From a virus, in the IMG/VR virus record IMGVR_UViG_3300020470_004038, positions 1 to 23,300 of that record: 23,300 nt of DNA; one strand, 5' to 3'. The translations under genes and the position numbers were made by a program. Below the pieces are notes generated by a model. That model was given only the letters and a program-made list of their open reading frames with translations, had not been told where the DNA came from and made no database searches. How positions within the stretch are numbered: position 1 is the stretch's first letter; each line of letters opens with the position of its first letter. Shown here in pieces: positions 12,020 through 20,640 of this stretch.

Positions 12020-14683
12020 ATGGCAGAATCAGTCCCACAGTGGAAACAAGACTTACTAAAAGAAGCAGAACAAAAAGATAGGAGTAATGAATTTCTTGTT
12101 AGGGTTTTAAATGATAAACAAGAACCATTAAATAGGCAAGCAGCTGCTTTTGCGGTTCCTGTCGTTGTATGGGGAGTTAAAAGTTTAGCTGCTGCAATTC
12201 TTGCTGTAGGGACATATGAAGCCGGTAGAAGATATTTAAACAATGGTAAAGTATTCACTAATGGTACGGAGGTGTATAGTGATAGAGAAATTGAAGCATT
12301 ACTTGACGATCCTAATTTTTGGAGGCAACCATCTTCGGATATAGATTCTTCTCCATCTTCTACTGATGCTACTTCTGCTGCTACTTCTGAAACAGTTTCT
12401 CCTATAACTACAGTTAATCCTTTAGATACTACTACGTCTTCGGAGACAGTAGTTGAATCAACTTCATCTCCTGATGCAACTGTAGTTTCATCTTCTACAA
12501 GTACTCAAACAGTTAATGATGAACAATTAAGAGCTGCCGTTCCATTTATTATTGCTTTTGATCTCATACAATCTCCTGTAAAAAAAGAGAAGATTCAATT
12601 TATAATTGATAATTATGCAGATAATCCTATTATTGCAGAAGCTCTTAATACACCACTGGATAGTCTTCCTGCTACTAATAGAGAGGCCATTCTTACAGAA
12701 GTTAATGAGTCTTTAGAGTATCAGAATACAGGGCCTAATATAAGAATAGAAGAGGGTACTATTGACGGGGTTACTGAAATACCTAATGTAGTTAGAGGTC
12801 CCAATACAAGAGTGGTTACTCCTGACGGGACTATTTTTGTCAATCCTGCTAATCCCGATGATGTAACTAGGGGAAGAGGGATTAATGTACCCCAACCTCG
12901 TGTTGATACAACTGATTTGGAGTATCCCACTACAGGAACGGGTACTGAAGTGATTGATCAGGCTGATCAGATTCAATCTGAACTTATTTCTCAGGCGGTT
13001 ACAACCAGTGAGGTAGTAAGTCAAGAATCTATATTAACGCAGGTAAATAAACAATTACCACGAAATAATCATATTCCTGACAGTACAGTAACAGGACGTG
13101 ACATTACACAAGCTGATCCTTGCAGAGATAATACTTTAGATGAGGTATCAAGTCAAATTGAAAATTTATTTAATATGATTAATGGGCCAGGAAGTGCTAT
13201 TTTAAATCTACCACAAGCAATTAAAGATGCTTCGGGAATGATAGGTAGATCTATGAATAAATTTGTCAATAAAATGACCACTGCTCTAAGTCAAAAATTA
13301 GAAAAGATGATTTCGGGTGGATTTCAGACTTTAGCTTCTGGTATAATGGCTCAAGTTTCTAAGGCATTTCCGATGACCGCAGCAATTGCGAAGATTACTG
13401 GTATTCAGGATGCTTTATTAAGTCCTATTAAAGCTTTGTTTGACGGTATTTTTTGTGCTTCATCTAGAATTTCTGCTACCATACCAAATATTGCTGCAGA
13501 TTTGCTTACTGGAGCAGTAGATAATCTTCTTAATGTTCCTATTTGTGCTGTTGAGCAAATGATAGGTGGAATGGTTACTAAAATTGCTAGTATGGCTGAT
13601 TCTTTAGTAGGCCCTCTTTTAGGACCTATTTCAAAGGTATTGGGTGTTGCTATGAATGTTAAAGATTTTATGCTTGATGGTATAGATTTACTTAAGAAGG
13701 TTGGTGGATTTTTCTCATGTGGAGAAAAGCAAGATTGTCCTACAAGTAGCGTTTATAAAAATACTGTAGGACAACAAAAAGATAGGTCAGAGTCATCTAA
13801 TAAAAAGAGTTGGGGAAATGTTTTTAGAGGAGCAGCAAATGCCTCAGTGAATATTGCTACTGGTACACTTGGTGTAGTAGGTGATGTTGCAGAGGTTGGT
13901 AGTGAAATATTGGAACCATTGAATACACCTGGTGCTCTCAATACATTATCTGGTGCATCTCTTGTAGGAGGAGCATCTAGTGTAACTACTGCATTTGAGG
14001 AAAGTTATGGAAAATGGAGTATTTTTGGACAAAAATTATCAGATGTAGAAGAAACTCCTACAGATTGTAATACTGGTAATATATTTGAGTGTGGATTACC
14101 TAAAGTAGAATTTTTTGGGGGTGAAGGTATAGGAGGAGTAGGAAAGGCTATTCTTGGTGGAGTGAAGGCAGAGTTCAATTTTGATGATATATATGGAGAT
14201 GTGAAGAGAACCGCAAGTATTGTTGGAATAGAGATGGAAGATAGAGGTAGTGGATATACATCTCCTCCTATTGTAACTCTTACTGATAACTGTGATAGAG
14301 GATATGGTGCTTATGCGAAGGCACATATAGATCAAAATCCATATTCACCTACTTATGGTGAGATTTTAAGTGTATCTATGATTACTGTTGGTGAAAATTA
14401 TCCTGCAGAAGAGGAACCAGTTCCATTATATATTAGTGGAGTTGTTATTGATAATCCAGGAGAAGGATATGAAGAGGGAGATACTTTAGATAACTTTGAT
14501 TTGACTATTGTAGATGGTAGAATAGAAAGTGTTGATATTGTTAATAGGTTAGCTTACTCTGGTTTACCTGAACTAAATATTAATACTAATCTAGGTTTTG
14601 GTGCAGTGCTTCGACCTTTAATGTCTAAAACTAGACCTCAAGGTGATGTACTTGAAGTTATTGATTGTGTTGGGAAGGTTTAA
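12020..14683 (+). CDS. Large baseplate/virion protein with membrane segment, unknown
   Basis: An 887-residue protein I cannot name. A charged start (about 1-40) is followed by a hydrophobic segment AFAVPVVVWGVKSLAAAILAV (about 43-63) and a Ser/Thr-rich low-complexity linker (about 104-165). A helical region at about 385-575 is rich in Ala, Gly and Met, with many mild hydrophobic helices and paired Cys (CASSR, PICAVEQM, CGEKQDC). The C-terminal part from about 730 has strands with DRGSGYTSPPIVTLTD and GEILSVSMITVGENYP, a module also seen in the next large gene. It is preceded by the best Shine-Dalgarno in the window (AGGAGG, 9 nt before ATG) and a late promoter motif, so it should be made in quantity. 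It lies between the OB-fold and beta-helix spike genes, which suggests a hub-associated or membrane-contacting protein. Tape-measure function is also possible. Confidence 0.7.
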   Translation: MAESVPQWKQDLLKEAEQKDRSNEFLVRVLNDKQEPLNRQAAAFAVPVVVWGVKSLAAAILAVGTYEAGRRYLNNGKVFTNGTEVYSDREIEALLDDPNFWRQPSSDIDSSPSSTDATSAATSETVSPITTVNPLDTTTSSETVVESTSSPDATVVSSSTSTQTVNDEQLRAAVPFIIAFDLIQSPVKKEKIQFIIDNYADNPIIAEALNTPLDSLPATNREAILTEVNESLEYQNTGPNIRIEEGTIDGVTEIPNVVRGPNTRVVTPDGTIFVNPANPDDVTRGRGINVPQPRVDTTDLEYPTTGTGTEVIDQADQIQSELISQAVTTSEVVSQESILTQVNKQLPRNNHIPDSTVTGRDITQADPCRDNTLDEVSSQIENLFNMINGPGSAILNLPQAIKDASGMIGRSMNKFVNKMTTALSQKLEKMISGGFQTLASGIMAQVSKAFPMTAAIAKITGIQDALLSPIKALFDGIFCASSRISATIPNIAADLLTGAVDNLLNVPICAVEQMIGGMVTKIASMADSLVGPLLGPISKVLGVAMNVKDFMLDGIDLLKKVGGFFSCGEKQDCPTSSVYKNTVGQQKDRSESSNKKSWGNVFRGAANASVNIATGTLGVVGDVAEVGSEILEPLNTPGALNTLSGASLVGGASSVTTAFEESYGKWSIFGQKLSDVEETPTDCNTGNIFECGLPKVEFFGGEGIGGVGKAILGGVKAEFNFDDIYGDVKRTASIVGIEMEDRGSGYTSPPIVTLTDNCDRGYGAYAKAHIDQNPYSPTYGEILSVSMITVGENYPAEEEPVPLYISGVVIDNPGEGYEEGDTLDNFDLTIVDGRIESVDIVNRLAYSGLPELNINTNLGFGAVLRPLMSKTRPQGDVLEVIDCVGKV

Positions 14684-14685
14684 TT

Positions 14686-15351
14686 ATGACAGCTGATGCG
14701 TGGCAACAGAATATTTATGGTAATCTTATTATAGAATCTAATAAGAGTGATACTGTTAGTGATTTAGCTGGTGGTGAAGCATTTTCTCTTAAAGGAACTA
14801 ATAAAGAAGGTAATAGATTTATATTAGCTCATCATGAAGGTGGTATTACTAGAGTTGAAACCGAACAAGGTCTTCAGATAGATGCTGGTGCTAAGAAAAC
14901 ATCTAATGGTGGAACTGCCTTACAAGTAACTGCACATACAGGAAATCTTTCTTTAACTTCAGTAAAAGATCATGTTCTTATTAAAGCAAGTAGAACTATT
15001 ACTTTAGATGCTAATGATATTATTCTTAAAGGAACGAATAATATTCAAATAGGTGGTGATGATGTTGGTGATACAAGAGAAATTAAGTTAATTGCTCAAA
15101 AAATAAATGTTACTGGACCTGCTGGTAAGCAAGATCTTCTTGATCATCTCAAATTAAGTTCTTTTATGGCAGCAACAAGTGGTAAATTGAGTTTTGTGAG
15201 TGATACCGCACTTGGAATGACAAAAAGTTTTGATATAGGAGGTATTGCTGGTAGTAAATTAGGTGCAGCTGCAGGTGGTGCTATTGGAGGTCCTGTGGGT
15301 GCGGCTATTGGTAGTAAAATCGGAGAACAAATTGGATCGGAAATAGTATAA
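14686..15351 (+). CDS. gp5 C-terminal-like beta-helix spike protein
   Basis: A 221-residue protein. Residues about 20-135 form short strands with the rhythm of the gp5/VgrG needle: LQIDAGAKKT, ALQVTAHTGNLSLTS, VLIKASRTITLDANDIILKG, NIQIGGDD. Such 8-10-residue repeats with D/N/G at turns build the trimeric triple-stranded beta-helix that pierces the outer membrane. The C-terminal 40 residues are Gly/Ala-rich (GSKLGAAAGGAIGGPVGAAIG), a glycine-zipper type helix not found in T4 gp5. The ATG at 14686 is chosen for the Shine-Dalgarno GGGAAGG 7 nt upstream. An earlier in-frame ATG at 14665 would overlap the previous gene. With the OB-fold gene it seems to supply the two ends of a split gp5. Confidence 0.72.
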   Translation: MTADAWQQNIYGNLIIESNKSDTVSDLAGGEAFSLKGTNKEGNRFILAHHEGGITRVETEQGLQIDAGAKKTSNGGTALQVTAHTGNLSLTSVKDHVLIKASRTITLDANDIILKGTNNIQIGGDDVGDTREIKLIAQKINVTGPAGKQDLLDHLKLSSFMAATSGKLSFVSDTALGMTKSFDIGGIAGSKLGAAAGGAIGGPVGAAIGSKIGEQIGSEIV

Positions 15352-18300
15352 TGTCATCACTTAATCAAGACTTTACAAGATCAGGAAACTCAGTATTTGA
15401 GAATGTTTATATCTATGGTAATCTTGATTATCAATTTAAAAGCATTTCAGTTGATGATTTAGAAGTCAGAGGAAATTCATATACAAGTGGTATTGCCACG
15501 TTTGCTGATGATGTTGATATTTGGGGTAAGTTAGATATTAGTTATCTAACTGTTAAGAATAGATTTAATGTAGGTTCTGGAGGTACTGTATTTGTTGGTA
15601 TTAATACTGGTGAATTAAGTGGCCGAGTTGGTATAGGAACCACTCAACCTCTAGAGAAACTACAGGTTAATGGGGATAATTCTTCTGTAGTAGTTACTGG
15701 ATTTGGTACTGTTGGAATTGGAACAACTACTCCATTTGGTAGTTGGATTAACCCTGTTACATTTAGTGAATCTGGTCAAGGGCCCTTAAAACTGGAAGTT
15801 GATGGTAGTGTTCATATTGATAGAAATATTTACGACTCTGTAGGTTCTCCTGGAGAAAATAATTATTGGTTAAAGAGGGATGAGCATGGTATTAGATGGC
15901 AACCAATACCTCCTAGTTTAGATCAAGAAGGAATTAAAGTTCAGGATGAAGGTGTCTATGTTCCCATTTCAGTGGGTACTGCTCAAACATTTGATACTCT
16001 GAACTTTGTACAATCAAATAGTCTTGGTTTGGGAACTGATACACTACTTCCTACAGCAGCAAATATTAGTAGTCCAACTGGAGTAGCAACTATATTTACT
16101 TTTGATTTATGGGGATTTGATGGTGAAGGTGATAATGCTTCAATTTATAGACAAACTAATGTTGGTATTTTAACAGTAAGTCCTATAACACCTCTTCAAG
16201 TTGGAGCAGGTGCAACTGACAGTGTTGTAGTTACTGGTATTGGTTCTGTAGGTGTTGGTACTACTAATCCCGTACAAAGATTTCAAGTAGGTGTACCTGA
16301 TTCAGATGGTGGTGCGTATACAGTTATTACTAAAAAGGGTTATGTTGGTGTTGCAACGATAGATCCAGAGTATGCGTTAGATGTTTGGGATGATGCTTAT
16401 TTTAGGCAGAAATTAACAGTTACTAGACATACTGAATTAGATTTCACCTTGAATGTAGATAACGCAGCAACATTCCAGAGTACAGTAGATGTAGATGGTC
16501 CTACAACTCTTAATAATACATTAGATGTAGATGGTTTAACTACATTTAATAATGCTACACCAGCTACAAGTACTCTAAATGCTTCTGTCCAATTGGATGG
16601 TGGTTTAGGTATTGTTAAAAATTTAATAATTGGTGGTATTACTGAAGTAAGGTCAAATGAATCGTCTCTTAGTCCTGCTACTGGTGCTCTTCAGGTTACT
16701 GGTGGTGTTGGAATTGGAGAGAATTTGCATATTCAGGATAATTTAAATGTTAAAGGTAATACTGTTTTAGGTGATACAACTAATGACACTACAACGGTGA
16801 GTGGTACTTTACATGTAGAATCTCCTATAGAATCTGTAGGGGTAAATACTGGAGCTGTTCTTGTTGAAGGTGGAGTTGGTGTTAAGAGAAATGTAAGTAT
16901 TGGTGGTAGTTTGACTGTTAGTGGTCTTTCTACTTTTGTTGGAACTGTAGAATTAGAGTCATCATTGTTAGATATTAATAATGATAATGGATTTTCTGAT
17001 GCAGTTGGTGTATGTAAGACTGATTATCGTTTGGCATCAGTGGGAACTGGTGTATCATGGAGACCATCTGGTGTTCAGACAAAAAATGCCATTTGGGTTT
17101 CGATGAATGGATGTGATAGTAATAGTGGATTACTTGAAGGTGATTCTAAAAGAACAATTGGTGCTGCTGCATCAATAGCACAGACAGGAGATACTATTAT
17201 TGTTCGTTCAGGTGTTTATAAAGAAAATAATCCAATAGGTCTTAGAACTGAGGTTACTGTTTCTGGTGAAGATTTAAGATTGGTGACAGTTGTTCCTCTT
17301 AATACTAATAAAGATGTATTTCAGGTAAGAGCAGGATGTCTAATACAGAATATGAACTTCGCAGGTATTACAAGTCCTACTAATCATCCTAATTGTGGAG
17401 CTGTGGCATTCCCTCCAACTGCAGAGGGCGTTGCATTAGGTAAAGATTTTCAGGCTGTAACTGGATATACCGCACTGGGCCCAGCAAACCAAGGACCAGA
17501 TAGAATAGATCCATCAAAAGGTGGTAGATATAGAAGTCCTTATGTCAGGAACTGTACTAACTTTATGACTGGTAGTATTGGAATGAAAATTAACGGTGAT
17601 TATGTTAATGCTGCATATACAGGTGTTAATGATTTAGGACAAGATCTAAAATCTATGGTCTGTGATTCATTTACTCAGTATAATGAAAATGGAATCGGTG
17701 TATCAATAACTAATAATGCTTATGCCCAGTTAGTTTCTATCTTTACTATTGGATGTGATATTGCTATATTCTGTGGATCTGGTGGACAGTGTGACCTAAC
17801 AAACTCTAACTCATCTTTCGGTAATGTCGGACTAAAGGCAGATGGTATTGGAGATGTTGAGTTTACTGGGATTACTAATGTAAGTTCTATTGGTGGTCAG
17901 GATGTTATTGCAATTAATAATGTTAGAGATATAGAAGAAAATATAAGAAAACCTTTTGATGGTCAAGGAGCATATTTCCAAATTGATTTAGATAATTATC
18001 CCGATACTAATGCAACTGGCATATTAACAGCACCACTTCAATTTATTAGAAGTATTGATATTATTGATGGTGGTACTGGATATGCTCCAGGATCTCCTCC
18101 TAATGTTACTATTCCTAATCCTTTAGGCCCTGAATCAATTTTACCAGAGTTTTCTGCTAATGTAAGTGCGGCAGGAACAATTAGTTCTATTGATGTTATT
18201 GCGAGTGGGAGAAACTTCTTACCCAATCAAGAACTTCCTGTCACTTTCTCTAGTGGAGATGCTATTGCCAGAGTAAATACAGATCCTGTATTATATACGG

Positions 18301-18686
18301 TAAGTGAATCGACAGAACCTAATCCATTATCAGGATTAACTGATGTCACATTTAATGAATTTATTCCTTATAGTATTGGGGCTGGCGTAAGTGTTGCTTT
18401 CTCAAGGTTAAGTCGTATCATTACCAGTTCACATTCTTTTGAATATGTCGGTGCTGGTACAGACCTAAATAGAGCAAACCCCTTCCAGGGTGGGGAACCT
18501 ATTCCTGAAAATGAAGTTATTTCTATTAATGGTGGGCAAGTTCCATATACCAGCACTGATCAAAAAGGTAACTTTAGAATCGGTGATGGTCTAACCATTG
18601 ATCAGACTACTTCTACTATTTCTGGAAGAGACTTTAACAGAGCGATTCAAGCACAATTAACACCATTAATACTTTCGTTGAGATAA
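15351..18686 (+). CDS. Fibre-like virion protein with beta-helix domain (1111 aa)
   Basis: A 1111-residue protein typical of the long structural genes of marine T4-like phages. The N-terminal half holds repeats of the form VGIGTT-x-P followed by a short strand (VGIGTTQPLEKLQV, VGIGTTTPF, VGVGTTNPVQRFQV), a fibre motif, and DVDG-type short repeats near 380-400. Around residues 580-830 the pattern changes to a right-handed parallel beta-helix, like pectate lyases: SMNGCDSNSG, RTIGAAASIAQTGDTIIVRSGVYKEN, then FQVRAGCLIQNMNFAGI. Next comes the GGTGYAPGSPPNVTI module, also present in the 887-aa protein. The end, FRIGDGLTIDQTTSTISGRDFNRAIQAQ, is a conserved tail of these fibres. It probably sits on the baseplate and contacts the host surface; enzymatic cleavage of sugar is possible but no catalytic residues can be named. 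The ATG overlaps the previous stop (TAATG). Confidence 0.78.
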   Translation: MSSLNQDFTRSGNSVFENVYIYGNLDYQFKSISVDDLEVRGNSYTSGIATFADDVDIWGKLDISYLTVKNRFNVGSGGTVFVGINTGELSGRVGIGTTQPLEKLQVNGDNSSVVVTGFGTVGIGTTTPFGSWINPVTFSESGQGPLKLEVDGSVHIDRNIYDSVGSPGENNYWLKRDEHGIRWQPIPPSLDQEGIKVQDEGVYVPISVGTAQTFDTLNFVQSNSLGLGTDTLLPTAANISSPTGVATIFTFDLWGFDGEGDNASIYRQTNVGILTVSPITPLQVGAGATDSVVVTGIGSVGVGTTNPVQRFQVGVPDSDGGAYTVITKKGYVGVATIDPEYALDVWDDAYFRQKLTVTRHTELDFTLNVDNAATFQSTVDVDGPTTLNNTLDVDGLTTFNNATPATSTLNASVQLDGGLGIVKNLIIGGITEVRSNESSLSPATGALQVTGGVGIGENLHIQDNLNVKGNTVLGDTTNDTTTVSGTLHVESPIESVGVNTGAVLVEGGVGVKRNVSIGGSLTVSGLSTFVGTVELESSLLDINNDNGFSDAVGVCKTDYRLASVGTGVSWRPSGVQTKNAIWVSMNGCDSNSGLLEGDSKRTIGAAASIAQTGDTIIVRSGVYKENNPIGLRTEVTVSGEDLRLVTVVPLNTNKDVFQVRAGCLIQNMNFAGITSPTNHPNCGAVAFPPTAEGVALGKDFQAVTGYTALGPANQGPDRIDPSKGGRYRSPYVRNCTNFMTGSIGMKINGDYVNAAYTGVNDLGQDLKSMVCDSFTQYNENGIGVSITNNAYAQLVSIFTIGCDIAIFCGSGGQCDLTNSNSSFGNVGLKADGIGDVEFTGITNVSSIGGQDVIAINNVRDIEENIRKPFDGQGAYFQIDLDNYPDTNATGILTAPLQFIRSIDIIDGGTGYAPGSPPNVTIPNPLGPESILPEFSANVSAAGTISSIDVIASGRNFLPNQELPVTFSSGDAIARVNTDPVLYTVSESTEPNPLSGLTDVTFNEFIPYSIGAGVSVAFSRLSRIITSSHSFEYVGAGTDLNRANPFQGGEPIPENEVISINGGQVPYTSTDQKGNFRIGDGLTIDQTTSTISGRDFNRAIQAQLTPLILSLR

Positions 18687-18687
18687 T

Positions 18688-20640
18688 ATGGCAATAGCAC
18701 CAGTCAATAAGTTTATATCAGTTGCTGTTCCTGTGGCACCAGGAGAGCAAAAATTGTATGAAGTACCCACTGGAACTTCTGCACTTGTGTTGTATGCACA
18801 AGTTGCTAATGTAGGTATAGGGCAATCATATCCTACTGTTACTTTTATTCAACGGAGAGAAACAAGAAGTACAGGTAATACTAGAGATATAAGAGTTATA
18901 AAAGACGTTGAGATTCCACCCAATGATGCAGTAATATTAATTGATGGTAGAATTGTATTAGAAAAAACACCATTAATTGTAGATCGTTTATATATTACAG
19001 GAATTCAGACTGGAATAACCACAATTTTCAATGTAGATTATAATGAACCTGCTGGACTTGCTACAGTAACTACAATGACTCCACATGGTTTTGGGGTGGG
19101 TAGTGAAATAACCATGGCAGGTATTGCTTTTACTTGTCCTAGTGGTACTGGTATTACAACAACTATATTTCCTGATCCACAAAAATCATATATTGTAGAT
19201 ACAATAGTTGAGGAAGAACCTAGTGTTGGTGCATCTAAAACATTTACATCTATAGTTGGAAGTGCTGTTGGTTATAAGCATGTTTATAATGCTGCTATTC
19301 ATGATTTTGTTAGAGCTAGGCCAGACGCAGTTACTTTGACAGGTGGATCTAGTTATACTCCTTCAGGAGCACTCTATAATCCTACTACAGGAATTGTGAC
19401 ATTTTCTATACCTTGTCATGGGATGCTTGATTCAACTGCTACTAATCTTAAAGATCCTGGAGCTGGCACTGCATATAATGCAAATGCTGGTATATTAACT
19501 GTTCATACCACTACGACTCATGGTTATGATAATGGGGATTTGATTAGATTTGATGATGATGCACTAACTTTTACATGTGCGATGGATAGTAATACTGCAG
19601 AAAAGAAATATCCAAGAGCATCAGATCCAACCAGAGGTGTATGGTTACCTATTTCTAATAAAACTGCAAGTACTTTTGAACTTAATGTAGGAAAGAGTCC
19701 ATTAGATTATTTCAGCGTTCAAGCAGCAAATTATGATGCTGCTTCTGGAATTATGACTGCTACTATAGGTAGTCATAAGTTAAAGGTAGGTACAAGTATT
19801 AAATTAGCAAATAAATCTCTACAGTTTAGATGTGCACAAGATAATTTTGTAGGTATTCATACATATCCTCGACCTGCAGGATATGGTGGTGCAAGTTCGA
19901 ATGATCCTGCATATGATACTGCTGTTAATATTGATGCTGTTACTGATACAACTATTACTTTAGATGTTGGATCTTCTTCTTATGTGGGGGTACATACGTT
20001 TGTAGCTGCCACTGGATTAACAGTAACTGATGCTGAATATACACCTCAGTCAGGTATTATGACTTGTACTGTTGCTAATCATGGCATGGATAATGGTGAT
20101 GGTATTCAATTTGCAACTGAATCTTTAACTTTTAGTTGTGGATATTGTGGTGCAATAGGAGTTTCTTCGCAAAAATCTTATCCAAGAGAGAAAGATTATG
20201 CAAATAATAGATGGTTACGTATTGATAATGTTACTACTAATACGTTTGAGGTACAAGTTTTAGATACTATTCCTTCTACTAATACTGATAGACATTATTT
20301 TGAGTCGGCAACTAGTGAAGGTGTTACGAGAGGTGTTGTTGTAAGTGGTGGTGCTTATGAACATACATTTGTTAGTGCGGTGTCAGGAAGTATGAAACGT
20401 TCTAATAAGACTATATCTATTACAAATAATTCTTTGATATTTAAATGTAGTGTAGATAATTTCAAGACCGAACATAGTTATCCCCGACCAACAGATCCTG
20501 TTGCTGGTATAGCAACTCCAATTACTAGAGCTGATTATAATACGATAAGTGCATATGTTGGTGTATCTTCAGCTGGCGGATTAGTAGGTCCTTTACAAAT
20601 GGAATTTCTTGCTAGTATTCTAGAGAACAGCAATGCCTAA
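18688..20640 (+). CDS. Fibre-like virion protein with Cys/YPR repeats (650 aa)
   Basis: A 650-residue protein. The N-terminal 110 residues look like an attachment domain (KFISVAVPVAPGEQKLYEVPTGTSALVLYAQVANVG). The rest is made of about five imperfect repeats of roughly 80-150 residues. Each has a T-x-HG(M/Y/F) turn, a G-x-x-I strand, an L-x-F-x-C strand and, 10-18 residues later, a YPR-type motif. Examples are FTCAMDSNTAEKKYPRASDP (about 292), FRCAQDNFVGIHTYPRPAG (about 378), FSCGYCG...SYPREKD (about 481) and FKCSVDNFKTEHSYPRPTDP (about 583). The first copy (FTCPSGT, about 145) is degenerate, with FPDPQ. The protein is all-beta in appearance, fitting a tail fibre or baseplate adhesin. It follows the previous gene after 1 nt and overlaps the next by 8 nt. 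Confidence 0.75.
   Translation: MAIAPVNKFISVAVPVAPGEQKLYEVPTGTSALVLYAQVANVGIGQSYPTVTFIQRRETRSTGNTRDIRVIKDVEIPPNDAVILIDGRIVLEKTPLIVDRLYITGIQTGITTIFNVDYNEPAGLATVTTMTPHGFGVGSEITMAGIAFTCPSGTGITTTIFPDPQKSYIVDTIVEEEPSVGASKTFTSIVGSAVGYKHVYNAAIHDFVRARPDAVTLTGGSSYTPSGALYNPTTGIVTFSIPCHGMLDSTATNLKDPGAGTAYNANAGILTVHTTTTHGYDNGDLIRFDDDALTFTCAMDSNTAEKKYPRASDPTRGVWLPISNKTASTFELNVGKSPLDYFSVQAANYDAASGIMTATIGSHKLKVGTSIKLANKSLQFRCAQDNFVGIHTYPRPAGYGGASSNDPAYDTAVNIDAVTDTTITLDVGSSSYVGVHTFVAATGLTVTDAEYTPQSGIMTCTVANHGMDNGDGIQFATESLTFSCGYCGAIGVSSQKSYPREKDYANNRWLRIDNVTTNTFEVQVLDTIPSTNTDRHYFESATSEGVTRGVVVSGGAYEHTFVSAVSGSMKRSNKTISITNNSLIFKCSVDNFKTEHSYPRPTDPVAGIATPITRADYNTISAYVGVSSAGGLVGPLQMEFLASILENSNA

Noticed and set aside
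12713-13024. Open frames on the minus strand within the 887-aa gene
   Set aside because: They lack ribosome binding sites and recognisable products, and the plus-strand frame is continuous and has a strong start.
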